From: an uncultured Prevotellaceae bacterium
GTDB lineage: Bacteria; Bacteroidota; Bacteroidia; Bacteroidales; Bacteroidaceae
DNA: 64,000 nt
Assembly (NCBI GenBank): GCA_902763615.1
Contig: CACWSX010000013.1
Span: 1 to 64,000 of the forward strand
Direction: 5' to 3'
Positions 42,060 to 51,580 of the stretch are shown here, piece after piece. Each line of letters starts with the position of its first letter. Position 1 is the first letter of the stretch. Both the position numbers and the translations under genes were made by a program. The notes under the pieces are model-generated. The model was not told the origin of the DNA. It ran no database searches and saw nothing but the letters and a program-made list of their open reading frames with translations.

Positions 42060-44927
42060 TTACTTCACCACAATCTTCTTACCATTCTGGATATAAATAC
42101 CCTTCGTCGGAACTGTCTTCAGTTTCTGTCCGCTGAGTGTATAGATACCCTCAACCACAGGAGCAACCTTTATAGCATCGATACCTGCAGGATCGAACTT
42201 CTCCGTTGCACCAGCGGTGATACGCTGAATCAACAGGTTGTCGAACCAAGCACGACGGTCGTTGTTATTGTAGTCACACTTGAGGACGAACTTGGTAGGA
42301 ATAGCCTCAAAAGCGAACTCATTAGAAACAGTCGCACCATTCACACTGTTAATTGTGCAGTAAACACTCTGTCTGCCATAATCCATAATCACCTCGAAAT
42401 GAGTCTTCTCCAGAGGATTAGCTGTTACAGAATCTGTAGCATCGGCAGGAGAAGCATTGGCATAGCTACCACCTGACTTAGCCCAGATTTTGCTCATATC
42501 AGCCTCACATGTATTCGTGGTATTGGTATTGTTATAGAAATTATGGAAAATACCGAAGAGGTCATTATCTTCTGCATCTTTCAGGTAGAAACCGAGTGAT
42601 TTACCATTAAGGCCCTGAACGTAGAAGTCACAAGCCACTTTCAGAATATTGGTACCCATAGAACCATTTTCTGTCGGGTCGAAGACTACAGTACCTTCAC
42701 CGTTACCAACACGCAGATAGCCCTTCCACAACTGTTCACCATTAGCCCAGTAGCCCTTTTCAAACTCCTGGTTTGTAGCTGCTTCAGGACTGAATGAAGA
42801 CAGAGTCATTGAACCTACAGTTCCTGGATTAACATAGCTATTTGCACCAGTTTCGAAATCAAACTCAGTCTCGACAGCCTTTTCAAAGTCAATATCAACA
42901 ATCGTTGAGATTGCACTTGCAGGAATCGTCGTCGTAAATACAGAAACAGCCTCGTTCAGTTCGGCATTGGCAGCCACGATTGCAGCAGCATTTTCCTGAC
43001 TGTACTGTGAAGCCTTCATCTGAGTCTGAATGCCCTTTGCCTTATCAATAGCAGCCTGAAGCGCATCCTTGCCAGTAGCAGCATCGTAAAGACGCATCTT
43101 AATCGTTGTCTCAGCATTGTCAATGACAGTCTGCATAGAATTCAGCGTATCGTTCTCAGCCAGGAATTCACGATTAGCAGCAATGATAAGCTTGGTAGCC
43201 TCCTGATAAACCTCATACTGCATCAGACCTGTCTCTTCTGAAGTCGTATTCACATAAGTATCTCTGTCGAATGTAGCAATGATATCATCCTGGCTCTTTG
43301 CCTCGTATGCAGCAATCTTTGGCTCAACTTCGTCAGCAACAGCCTTCAGGGCATCTTTACCCCAGAGGTATGACGCATCATCCAGATAACCAGCAGCAGT
43401 GGTCAGATTCTCACGACCAGTGGTAATCTGCGCCATCACATTGTTATAATATCTCAGCTGCTTCTGATTATACTTGTTGTCGTTCTTACCATAAAGTCTA
43501 GCATCCTTTACATAAACCACAGAACCATTAGTTAAGTTCTTGAATTCCTCCCTACACCAAGCCTTGAAAGCAATCTGGTAGGTGCCACCCTCAGCAATCT
43601 GAACAGGTACAACAAAGGGAGTGTAAAGGCGAGAATCCAAAACTTTGACAACAGAAGCGATGGTATCAGTAGGTGTGCCATCAACGACCTTCACAATAGA
43701 AGCCACACCATAGGCAGGGTTCCAACCTTCGTTAGTCCACCAAGAAGAACTGGTGGGATGCTCACGGAGAGCAGCCAAGCCCTCAATGGTAAATACATAA
43801 GAACCAGGATCGAATGTCACCTCCATAAAGACGCCCATTGGATCATCTTGAGCACCATAACACCATTTATTGTTACCACCGTAATGACCTAAGTCAGGAT
43901 AAGCGCCACTATTCCAGAATGCACGTCCCGTAGGCAGACAACTCCAATCACCATAATTGCTGACTTTCTGAGTATTACCACTAGTGGTCTTAATTCCCAG
44001 ATAGTTATCAGTATTACCATCCAGATAGTCGTCCATACTCTCATAAAGGAACTCATCCAGGACTTCCTGAGCTACCGACAACAGTTCATCAAGATCTGCC
44101 TGACCGCTCTCATCCCCAATAGCTTCAAGACTTGCAACTACTTCAGGATAGCCATCAAATCTAGCCCACACATCATCTTTCCAAGGGTAGCAGTCTCTGT
44201 AGGCTTTCAGTTTCTCCAGCATGTCATCACGCTGACGGAGGTCGGCGAACTGCATGGCAGGTGCAATCTGAAGGTCGGCGATTTCAATCGTAGTAGGCAT
44301 AGAGGTGAAAGAAATAAACCAAGTACGGGCTGTACCATCGCCCACGATAGCATAGTTGAAGGTCTGCCAATCGCCTGTTAACTCCTCAGCCGTGTTAATG
44401 ATAACCACATCGTCTGTAACATTACCATCTGCATCAGTTGATGTGGCAAGCGGATACGTATATTCAGCGTTCTTACAACCAGCAACAACGGCCAGGTTTG
44501 TTTCTCTTCGATAATCATCGTAACCATCGCCAACGACTCTGTTTCTCACATGATTATCTATCTGAAGCCCAAGATCAGAAGCACCTTTCATCTTGAAGCT
44601 AACTACATAAACTCCATCTGCGGATGTAGGCTCAAATTTAAAATACATACCCTCACCGACATTATCGGCAGAAGGTGCATCTACACAAACAACAGAGTTA
44701 AGACCTGCAGCATAACCGTTGGCATTTGTATTAAACTTTTCAGCCAGAGTTTTGCCTGCACTTCTCACCTCCCATCCTGTCCAATCAGCAAAAGTGCTTT
44801 TTGCGACAAGATCTCCAGTAATCTGGAAGCGTCCCTGCGGGGTATATACGAACTCACCCTTCGTGAGCGCATAACCGGATACAGCAACGCACAATGCCAT
44901 AAAGGCAAAAAGTAAACGTTTTTTCAT
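42060..44927 (-). CDS. Secreted multidomain protein, probable glycan-binding, with sorting-type C-terminus
   Basis: The 955-residue protein has a signal peptide ending near SGYALT. I do not recognise a catalytic family. Two N-terminal beta-rich units (residues about 20-215 and 300-480) look like carbohydrate-binding folds (MYFKFEPTSADGVYVVSFKM; MEVTFDPGSYVFTIEGL). A helical stretch follows (about 490-680). Residues about 690-900 resemble a lectin-like jelly roll (WKGYLRVGNGEGTVVFDP; YGRQSVYCTINSVNG; RRAWFDNLLIQ). The last 35 residues (GIYTLSGQKLKTVPTKGIYI then QNGKKIVVK) match the Bacteroidetes sorting-like tail. It has its own promoter and terminator. Next to a rhamnogalacturonan lyase it is plausibly a surface pectin-binding protein. 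Confidence 0.75.
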   Translation of the reverse strand: MKKRLLFAFMALCVAVSGYALTKGEFVYTPQGRFQITGDLVAKSTFADWTGWEVRSAGKTLAEKFNTNANGYAAGLNSVVCVDAPSADNVGEGMYFKFEPTSADGVYVVSFKMKGASDLGLQIDNHVRNRVVGDGYDDYRRETNLAVVAGCKNAEYTYPLATSTDADGNVTDDVVIINTAEELTGDWQTFNYAIVGDGTARTWFISFTSMPTTIEIADLQIAPAMQFADLRQRDDMLEKLKAYRDCYPWKDDVWARFDGYPEVVASLEAIGDESGQADLDELLSVAQEVLDEFLYESMDDYLDGNTDNYLGIKTTSGNTQKVSNYGDWSCLPTGRAFWNSGAYPDLGHYGGNNKWCYGAQDDPMGVFMEVTFDPGSYVFTIEGLAALREHPTSSSWWTNEGWNPAYGVASIVKVVDGTPTDTIASVVKVLDSRLYTPFVVPVQIAEGGTYQIAFKAWCREEFKNLTNGSVVYVKDARLYGKNDNKYNQKQLRYYNNVMAQITTGRENLTTAAGYLDDASYLWGKDALKAVADEVEPKIAAYEAKSQDDIIATFDRDTYVNTTSEETGLMQYEVYQEATKLIIAANREFLAENDTLNSMQTVIDNAETTIKMRLYDAATGKDALQAAIDKAKGIQTQMKASQYSQENAAAIVAANAELNEAVSVFTTTIPASAISTIVDIDFEKAVETEFDFETGANSYVNPGTVGSMTLSSFSPEAATNQEFEKGYWANGEQLWKGYLRVGNGEGTVVFDPTENGSMGTNILKVACDFYVQGLNGKSLGFYLKDAEDNDLFGIFHNFYNNTNTTNTCEADMSKIWAKSGGSYANASPADATDSVTANPLEKTHFEVIMDYGRQSVYCTINSVNGATVSNEFAFEAIPTKFVLKCDYNNNDRRAWFDNLLIQRITAGATEKFDPAGIDAIKVAPVVEGIYTLSGQKLKTVPTKGIYIQNGKKIVVK

Positions 44928-44983
44928 ACGATTTGTTTTTAGAAAGTTATTAAATAATAAAAAAGATTTGTCTTAATACGCCG

Positions 44984-45014
44984 CAAAGATAGTCATTTTT
45001 TTCTTTTCATACAA
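44984..45014 (-). promoter_or_regulatory. Promoter of the 955-residue protein gene
   Basis: TTG (45012-45014), a 20-nt spacer and TATCTTTG (44984-44991) on the minus strand lie 57 bases upstream of the ATG at 44927 and just after the PL11 stop at 45037. Confidence 0.75.
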
Positions 45015-45036
45015 GAAATTTAGTTTTTTTTGCAAT

Positions 45037-48000
45037 TTACTTCCTCAAAGTCATGGAGCCAATAGCATCTGTTTTACCTCTGAAACGCAAGATATAGACA
45101 CCCTTTGGCAAAGCAAACCGGTAGAAAGCAGCCTTAGCCTCAGCGAGCGTGCTTACATAACTGGCCACAATAGCACCATTAGTAGCAAAGACATCTACAT
45201 GAACGGTTTCACCAGATGCGATACCCGTGATAGCAGAAGAACTTGTATAACGGACATGCAGATAACCATTCTTAAAATTGGCAGTATCCCAGTAATAATG
45301 TTCGGGCAACTGCGGCAATTCAAAATGAACATCGCCAATGATAGCCTTCGGGAAATTGAACACATAGAAGGAGTCGGCCTTGGCCTCATCGGTACCAATA
45401 CTAGCCACAGGATCATAAGCGGAATCCATATAAACACTGATGGTAGCACCATCCTTAAAGGTGATAGAACCACTAGTTTCATCGCCCCAAAGATGGGTAC
45501 AGCCAGGTGCAGATTCAGAAGTAGCGCACTTACTTACACCTACATAAAGTTTACCTGTAGCACCGAAAGTAAGCGGCATATTGCCGAAATACCAATAACC
45601 TGCAGAGGCTTGACCATCTGCACCAACACGTAAGGCACCATTGATGGTGACACTACTGTTGGTGAAGGGATGACTCTTGGATGTTGACCTGAGAACAGAA
45701 CTCATACCAGCCAATGTAGCACCCTCAGCCACAGTGAGTGCACCTTTTCCAAGCGTCTTACCCTGACCAAGGATCATACTGCCTTCAGAGACAGTCACCG
45801 TTCCGCTATTCTGCCATGAACCGCCAACGGTCATAGCACAATTACCGACCTTCTCAAAGTTTGACTTGTTTTTAGTGCCTGCATCATAGATGACGCCATT
45901 GAAGGTGAAATCACCAAGATCGGAAGAGCCCACCTTCCATGTCACATTGCCTGACACACTATTCTGATTTCCAAAATTCATTTCTTTATGACGCAATGTA
46001 CCGGAACCAATCAATTTACCAATCGGATAAGTGATTGAAGCGTTATCACTGGATGCTGCGATACCGATATTGGTATTAGCCCCTATGTTTAATGTGGCAT
46101 TTGGCATACCACTATTCTTCAAAGGCATGAGAATAGAAGTGTTGTTGTAGACAATTGTTCCCTTGAAGTCCGTCCATTTGCCCGTTATAGACACACGGTT
46201 CACGGTGTTGGTAGGATTAATGGTCAGTTGTCCCTCACCCGTCAATGCCCCGGAATAAGCCTGATAATTGGTTTTTGTCAATGTCAGCGTAGTCTTTGCG
46301 CCTTCTGCCACAACAATGGGAGAAGGGATAAAGCCGTCACCTGCGATAGAGGCTGTGCCTTGCAATTCTACCGTCTTGGTAAAGTTACTGCCACTATAGT
46401 TCATCGTTCCCGCTTTTACAATGACTCGTGGCACATTGAGATTCCCTGTCATACTGAAAGAACCGGCACCTGTCTTTACCAATGTATCACCAGCAATGAA
46501 GCCCTGCTGGGTAAAAGAGGCATCAGTCTTGATGACGCCTTTACCAATCAAACGAATCGATGACCCATTGGTCACAGCAGCAGTGTTCTGGAGCACAGCC
46601 CCATTTTCAATGGTAAACTTGTTGGCTGAAGTGGTAAGGCCACCAAGGTTGCCATAGGCCTGTGTAGCGCTGGAGAGTGAACTGACGATGGTGGTTCCAC
46701 CTGTGAGATGATTACCGCCAGTATAGGTATTGGCATTGCCCATCGTGACAGAACCACTTCCACTATGGTGGAATGTGCCTTCGACAATTTTGCCCGCTCC
46801 ACTGAAGGTGTAAGCCTCCGAGCCTGTGCAATAGATATTGGCGGCTTTCACTTCCGTGCCGTCAGCAATCACAACGTTCTTGTTCTGCGAATTGTCGGTG
46901 AAATAGACATTATCATCCTCGATAAAAGTCTCTGTGGCACGAGCTGCATCGTGGGTAACGAAATTCTCCGTCGTAGCCACATCCCATACATTCGACCGTG
47001 TGGCATTCCACTCGATGTCGGCAGCATCGCGTATTCCTTCCACATTCAGGACAAGATGTCCATTCTCGATAGCCAACGAAGCCTTCACCTTGGCAATACC
47101 CTCTATCTTGATCTTATCAATAGCACCGTCCACTGAATTTACAGCCCCCAAGTCATACTGGCCTGTGGCTAGTTTTTCCTCTCCACTTGCGAAGTGACAG
47201 TCAAACGTTATCACGGGCTGCTTAAACGTCGGCCCATATTTCCAGTCCTTCGTCTCAACGATGAGTTTGGCAGTATTCATCTGATCTGCCTTATGTCCGT
47301 CGCTGTAAAGATCGATTATCAGACGTGAACCGAAGCCCATCTTCAGAGATTCTGTAGCCGTGAGTGTACCGATAGCACCTACCCCACCGATTGTTGTGAC
47401 AGATCCATAATCGGCTGTCAACGATTTCACCGTAATGGCCTTAGCTGGGGTATTAAGAGAAGTAAGACGGTTGAGCCACAGCGGTGAGTTGGCTATAGAG
47501 CCATTCAGACTGAGTGTGCCTGCCCACACATCAGTATTGCCGCTGTAAGTCATATCCTTTTCAGGATAAACCAAAATGCCATCACCCTGTTTCACCACAC
47601 GGGTAGAGCCACCGAATCCACCACCCTGAAGGGTGTGCGTATAGTACTGGTAGGTAATCTTATAGGAAGCAGCTGTTGCCTCCGAGGGTGCAGAACCCTG
47701 AACCCACGAGGGCGCATTATCTATATATAAATAAGGTGTAGCCCCATCAGCAATGTTAATAGTCATGTCGTTGGTCTCACAAGTGATGACTTCCTCGCCA
47801 TTATTAGAGACAGTGCCACCATTGGCAATCTCGGTACGCCCCTCCATCGTGAGTGCAGGGGGCGCAACGGTGATATTCTCCATCTCGCCCAGGAAATAGG
47901 AGGTGTGAGGTGGCTGGTTGTAGCCACACATCTCCCACACCATACCATTACGGTACTGGTGGTCGTACCATAATGAGTAGTTTCGCCAAGGTGTCTCAAT

Positions 48001-49707
48001 GGTAGTTGTGTAAATACGAATCTTATTATCGGCAGTGCGCATAATAAACTCCTCGCGCCAGTCGCCCAAGATGTCACCCATGTAGCAAGGGGTGCCCTTA
48101 GTATCGTTGTTGGTGAGCGAGCCTGCCAGCACCCAAGAGGTGTTTGTGCCGGGCTTTAGCACCACGCCTTCAGTATTCTTGCCATTGCGATAATTAAAGG
48201 TCTCTTCTTGCAGATCGCCATCCCAATAACAGCGGAAGTTCTGGGAGATGCCAGAAGTGTCATTGAGGGCATCGAGATGTTTGTTTTCAACCAGACTTAC
48301 CGGACCTGGCGATGCATCATGGGCTGAGAAACCGACAGCACCAGGGACGGTATTAAGGAAATTGCCTGCAATGGCACGACCGTCATCATCACCACCCTCT
48401 ACACGATAATACAATTGGGAGGTTGTCAGGTCACGATAGTTGTTTGACGGACGGTCTTCATTACAGAAGAACCCTTCCTGCCCGTGAACATACGGGTTGA
48501 GGTCACCATGATGCTGTGCATCACCATGCCCGAGACCGGTAGTTGACAGACCTTTACCATTGTCATCAATTACCATCGAGCCCCATACAATCTCATCACG
48601 GCCATCCCAGTCAACATCTACAACAGCATAATTATGATAGCCCTGACCATACCAGGGAGAGCCTGCCTGATTGTTGGTCCAGCGCCAACGCTCTGTCAGC
48701 TGGTGGGTAGCGGGATCCACATCGAACGCCACGAACTTATGACGGGTGTAGATACCACGACCCAGGAAAATACTCGGTTTGCGGCCATCCAGATAAGGAG
48801 CACCAAAGAAATGCTTGGAAGAGCGGTGACCATAACCGTCACCCCAGGCTTTATTCAAATCAGTCTCGCCTTTCTCAAGACGCTTCAGCGGGTAATCCAT
48901 CGTCACGTAAGGCACACCCGTAGCACCGTTAACATAGACAAGATATTCTGCGCCCTCGTGCATAAACCAGTTGGCACCGCCACCGGTAGCAGCACGATAG
49001 TTGATAGAGGCGTCGCCGATAACGTATGTCTTACCGTCGGCAGCATGAATCGTGGTACCATCGGCAGCACGCATGATTGCTTCTGCCTTGCCGTCCATAT
49101 CCCAGTCGTAGGCCACGATATTCTGTTCATTGTTTTGGAAGTCGCCCATATTCGGACCACAGTTGACCCACCAAAGCACAGTGCCATCGAGTTTCAGGCA
49201 TTCAAAGATGGAATATTCGCCATTATGACCATTACGTGGGAAACTGGCACTGATTTCACTTTGGTTGTCATATTTTAGGAGTATCTCCACCTGTCCGTCG
49301 CCATCGACATCCGCACAGCAGGCATCGTTGGGTACAAGGGTGGAGGTGATTGATTTATCGTGTTTGGGAACTATCTCTAAATAGTTGTTTGACCAAGCGG
49401 TCACAGCAGCGCTTGCAGGCTGTTTCTTGCCACGCTTCACGGCTTCAACAGAATAGCTACTGGAGGCTGTGCCTGCAGCATCGGTATAGTTGGAGGTGGT
49501 CAGGTTCTCGGCCACCAATGAGCCGTCGCGATAAAGGTTGTAAGTGACATCATAGTATTCATCAGACTGGATGCGCCAACTGACGAAGACGCCACCAGTG
49601 GTTTTCACTGCGACCACACCACGGTCGAGTTTGTCAATAACGCGTTGTGCATTAGCATTCAAAGCTAATGACAGCAGGATAGATAATAGTAAAAGTAGTT
49701 TGTTCAT
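45037..49707 (-). CDS. PL11 rhamnogalacturonan lyase with autotransporter-like passenger and sorting domain
   Basis: The 1556-residue protein has a signal peptide (to NANAQ). Residues about 22-620 form a PL11 eight-bladed propeller: ELDRGVVAV-like start (LDRGVVAVKT), Ca-binding DVDGDGQVEILLK, DWDMDGKAEAIMR, VDVDWDGRDEIVWGS, YMGDILGDWREEF and GYNQPPHTSYF. It should cleave rhamnogalacturonan I. Residues about 640-1470 are Gly/Thr/Ser-rich strands of passenger-associated type (GGNHLTGGTTIVSS, TVTVSEGSMILGQGKTLGKG). The end (VDVFATNGAIVASYVS, PKGVYILRFRG) is a type-9-like sorting domain. Typical PL11 enzymes are about 600-750 residues, so this one is twice that. A folded hairpin precedes the start (49722-49769). 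Confidence 0.92.
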   Translation of the reverse strand: MNKLLLLLSILLSLALNANAQRVIDKLDRGVVAVKTTGGVFVSWRIQSDEYYDVTYNLYRDGSLVAENLTTSNYTDAAGTASSSYSVEAVKRGKKQPASAAVTAWSNNYLEIVPKHDKSITSTLVPNDACCADVDGDGQVEILLKYDNQSEISASFPRNGHNGEYSIFECLKLDGTVLWWVNCGPNMGDFQNNEQNIVAYDWDMDGKAEAIMRAADGTTIHAADGKTYVIGDASINYRAATGGGANWFMHEGAEYLVYVNGATGVPYVTMDYPLKRLEKGETDLNKAWGDGYGHRSSKHFFGAPYLDGRKPSIFLGRGIYTRHKFVAFDVDPATHQLTERWRWTNNQAGSPWYGQGYHNYAVVDVDWDGRDEIVWGSMVIDDNGKGLSTTGLGHGDAQHHGDLNPYVHGQEGFFCNEDRPSNNYRDLTTSQLYYRVEGGDDDGRAIAGNFLNTVPGAVGFSAHDASPGPVSLVENKHLDALNDTSGISQNFRCYWDGDLQEETFNYRNGKNTEGVVLKPGTNTSWVLAGSLTNNDTKGTPCYMGDILGDWREEFIMRTADNKIRIYTTTIETPWRNYSLWYDHQYRNGMVWEMCGYNQPPHTSYFLGEMENITVAPPALTMEGRTEIANGGTVSNNGEEVITCETNDMTINIADGATPYLYIDNAPSWVQGSAPSEATAASYKITYQYYTHTLQGGGFGGSTRVVKQGDGILVYPEKDMTYSGNTDVWAGTLSLNGSIANSPLWLNRLTSLNTPAKAITVKSLTADYGSVTTIGGVGAIGTLTATESLKMGFGSRLIIDLYSDGHKADQMNTAKLIVETKDWKYGPTFKQPVITFDCHFASGEEKLATGQYDLGAVNSVDGAIDKIKIEGIAKVKASLAIENGHLVLNVEGIRDAADIEWNATRSNVWDVATTENFVTHDAARATETFIEDDNVYFTDNSQNKNVVIADGTEVKAANIYCTGSEAYTFSGAGKIVEGTFHHSGSGSVTMGNANTYTGGNHLTGGTTIVSSLSSATQAYGNLGGLTTSANKFTIENGAVLQNTAAVTNGSSIRLIGKGVIKTDASFTQQGFIAGDTLVKTGAGSFSMTGNLNVPRVIVKAGTMNYSGSNFTKTVELQGTASIAGDGFIPSPIVVAEGAKTTLTLTKTNYQAYSGALTGEGQLTINPTNTVNRVSITGKWTDFKGTIVYNNTSILMPLKNSGMPNATLNIGANTNIGIAASSDNASITYPIGKLIGSGTLRHKEMNFGNQNSVSGNVTWKVGSSDLGDFTFNGVIYDAGTKNKSNFEKVGNCAMTVGGSWQNSGTVTVSEGSMILGQGKTLGKGALTVAEGATLAGMSSVLRSTSKSHPFTNSSVTINGALRVGADGQASAGYWYFGNMPLTFGATGKLYVGVSKCATSESAPGCTHLWGDETSGSITFKDGATISVYMDSAYDPVASIGTDEAKADSFYVFNFPKAIIGDVHFELPQLPEHYYWDTANFKNGYLHVRYTSSSAITGIASGETVHVDVFATNGAIVASYVSTLAEAKAAFYRFALPKGVYILRFRGKTDAIGSMTLRK

Positions 49708-49721
49708 TTGTTTTTATGAAA

Positions 49722-49769
49722 GACCACAGATCTCAAGGATTAACCAGATAATCCAGGAAATCTGTGGTC
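49722..49769 (-). promoter_or_regulatory. Branched hairpin between the hypothetical gene and PL11
   Basis: A perfect 10-bp outer stem (GACCACAGAT, 49722-49731, with 49760-49769) encloses a 6-bp inner stem (49737-49742 with 49749-49754). It occupies most of the gap between the stop at 49785 and the PL11 ATG at 49707. The T-run after it is weak, so RNA processing or attenuation is as likely as termination. Confidence 0.75.
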
Positions 49770-49784
49770 ATTATTAGAAAATTA

Positions 49785-51497
49785 TTATTTCATCTGTACA
49801 CCGAGAGTGTTGAAGATACCGGCTTCGGTCTCAATGAGAACCTGACCGTTCTTAACAACCTTACGGGCTTCAGCCTTCTTAGTTGCCTTCAGCTCTACGA
49901 TGCCGTCTGGATTATCGGTAGCAGCATAAATCATGATAACATCGACACCATGATTCTCACCGCCACCTGCTTTCAGCGTGATATCGGTAGGCTCAGTAAT
50001 AGTCAGCAAGTCTGACTCTGTCTCAGTCCAGTTGGTACTGACGGCTGAGAGGTAGATCTCATTCTCCTCACCAGCGCCCTTGGTCAGCGTGCAGATATAT
50101 GCAGGTTCCTTGTCTGCATCAAAGAGAACGGCACGAACCTTATAAGTGCCAGGCTGCAAGGTCACGAGCTTCAGATCCTCGGTCACATAACCAGCCTTAC
50201 CCATAGAGGAACGGACAACGGCATTAGCGTTCGTGCATTCAACGGCACCAGTGAGGTTCTCACCTTCAGAGAGGAATACCACACCCTCATATTCGGTTGC
50301 CTTATAGCTGACGACAAATGTGGTGTCGCCTTCTCCGTTCTTCAGATCAAATGCCTCAACGAACTCAGAACCCTTTGCACCATGTGTATAGACTTTACCA
50401 TCTGCATCAGTGAGCCAATATGGGTAATTCACTTTAATGGTAGAACCTGTGACACCTTCGGTCTTGCCAACCAGTTCCTTCAGCACCGTCGTATTGTCCT
50501 CGCCAACAAATGCTGCTACCACATTGTAGTTACGCGGCAATTTAGGCTGAGCCTCAGAAATCTCAATAGTCTTGACATAGCAGTTGCTGAAGCGGAACGT
50601 GATATCACCAGCAGTCTGCACCTCAAACTTGAAGTTAGCGTATGCAGAACCCAACTGAATAGAATCCTTCACACCTGTTGAAGCATCAAATCCATCAGGA
50701 GCAATAGCAGCGCCGTTCATAGCCTGAATACAAGTGCGTTTGCTATCGGATGCTTTAGTAGCACGGTTGGCATTAAATGTAATCACATCACCCTCCTTAC
50801 AATCGGGAATCACCATAAACTGGTCATTGCCATTGAAAACAATAGCATCTGCCCATCCACCGCCATGACCACTGACATAGAAGACCTTCTCACCAAACTT
50901 AAACAGCAGGTCCTCGGTTGCAGGCAGAGCCGTTCCATCGGGAAGCATAATCTCCTCATAGTTACGGGCAGGCACATAATAACGGGCATTACCGCTCTTT
51001 GTGATGTCGATATACTTAGCGGGATCCTGAGCCTCGGCGTTTTCCGTGGCCTGGGCAGCAATCTGCTCCAACGAAGCATCGTCGATAGCGAACGACCACG
51101 ATGTCTTGCGGTCAGCACCGCGGGTCTTGAAGTTCAGAACATAGCCCTCTGCAGGAGCCAACTCTGCACCATCCACCTTGACTGAAGTGATCTTCAGTGT
51201 ATAGGCTGTAGCAGGCTGCAACTCAAACTCAGCCAAATCGAGAGTGACACCAGAGGCAAACGAACCCTCAACACCATCGAAATCGATATCACTGAAAGCA
51301 CCTGCAATCACAAAGTTTGTGGCTGCAGGATCGGCAACACCTGTGACGTTGGGGAATGTTACTGTAATCTTTCCAGTTTTCGGGCTGATCTTCTGTCCCT
51401 CTTTGAGACTGAAGTTGATGTCACCCAACACGACCTGAGCCATAGAACTCAAGCAGAAAAAGAAAGCCATAAAGGCGAGCGTAGATAATTTTTTCAT
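49785..51497 (-). CDS. Secreted hypothetical protein with sorting-type C-terminus
   Basis: About 570 residues start from ATG 51497; the TTG two codons upstream is less likely. The signal peptide ends near SSMAQ. An Ig-like N-terminal unit (VVLGDINFSLKEGQKISP; TAYTLKITSVKVDGAEL) is followed by beta-rich regions (GKVFYVSGHGGGW-like; YANFKFEVQTAGDITFRFSN) and a C-terminal EARKVVKNGQVLIETEAGIF tail typical of exported Bacteroidales proteins. I do not recognise a catalytic domain. Between a lipoprotein and a rhamnogalacturonan lyase it could be a SusE/SusF-like glycan-binding protein. It lies only 22 bases after a terminator-like hairpin, so its level may be set by read-through. Confidence 0.7.
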   Translation of the reverse strand: MKKLSTLAFMAFFFCLSSMAQVVLGDINFSLKEGQKISPKTGKITVTFPNVTGVADPAATNFVIAGAFSDIDFDGVEGSFASGVTLDLAEFELQPATAYTLKITSVKVDGAELAPAEGYVLNFKTRGADRKTSWSFAIDDASLEQIAAQATENAEAQDPAKYIDITKSGNARYYVPARNYEEIMLPDGTALPATEDLLFKFGEKVFYVSGHGGGWADAIVFNGNDQFMVIPDCKEGDVITFNANRATKASDSKRTCIQAMNGAAIAPDGFDASTGVKDSIQLGSAYANFKFEVQTAGDITFRFSNCYVKTIEISEAQPKLPRNYNVVAAFVGEDNTTVLKELVGKTEGVTGSTIKVNYPYWLTDADGKVYTHGAKGSEFVEAFDLKNGEGDTTFVVSYKATEYEGVVFLSEGENLTGAVECTNANAVVRSSMGKAGYVTEDLKLVTLQPGTYKVRAVLFDADKEPAYICTLTKGAGEENEIYLSAVSTNWTETESDLLTITEPTDITLKAGGGENHGVDVIMIYAATDNPDGIVELKATKKAEARKVVKNGQVLIETEAGIFNTLGVQMK

Positions 51498-51519
51498 AAG
51501 CAATTGTTTTTTGTTTAAA

Positions 51520-51547
51520 AGCCCCCGCGCTTTTAGGCGCGAGGGCT
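51520..51547 (-). terminator. Intra-operonic terminator-like hairpin
   Basis: AGCCCCCGCGC (51520-51530) pairs with 51537-51547 with one mismatch. On the minus strand it is followed by TTTTAAAC. It lies 33 bases after the stop at 51581 and 22 bases before the next ATG (51497), with no room for a promoter in between. Confidence 0.85.
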
Positions 51548-51580
51548 AACTTTATTGTTTAGGATTATATCCCATTATTA

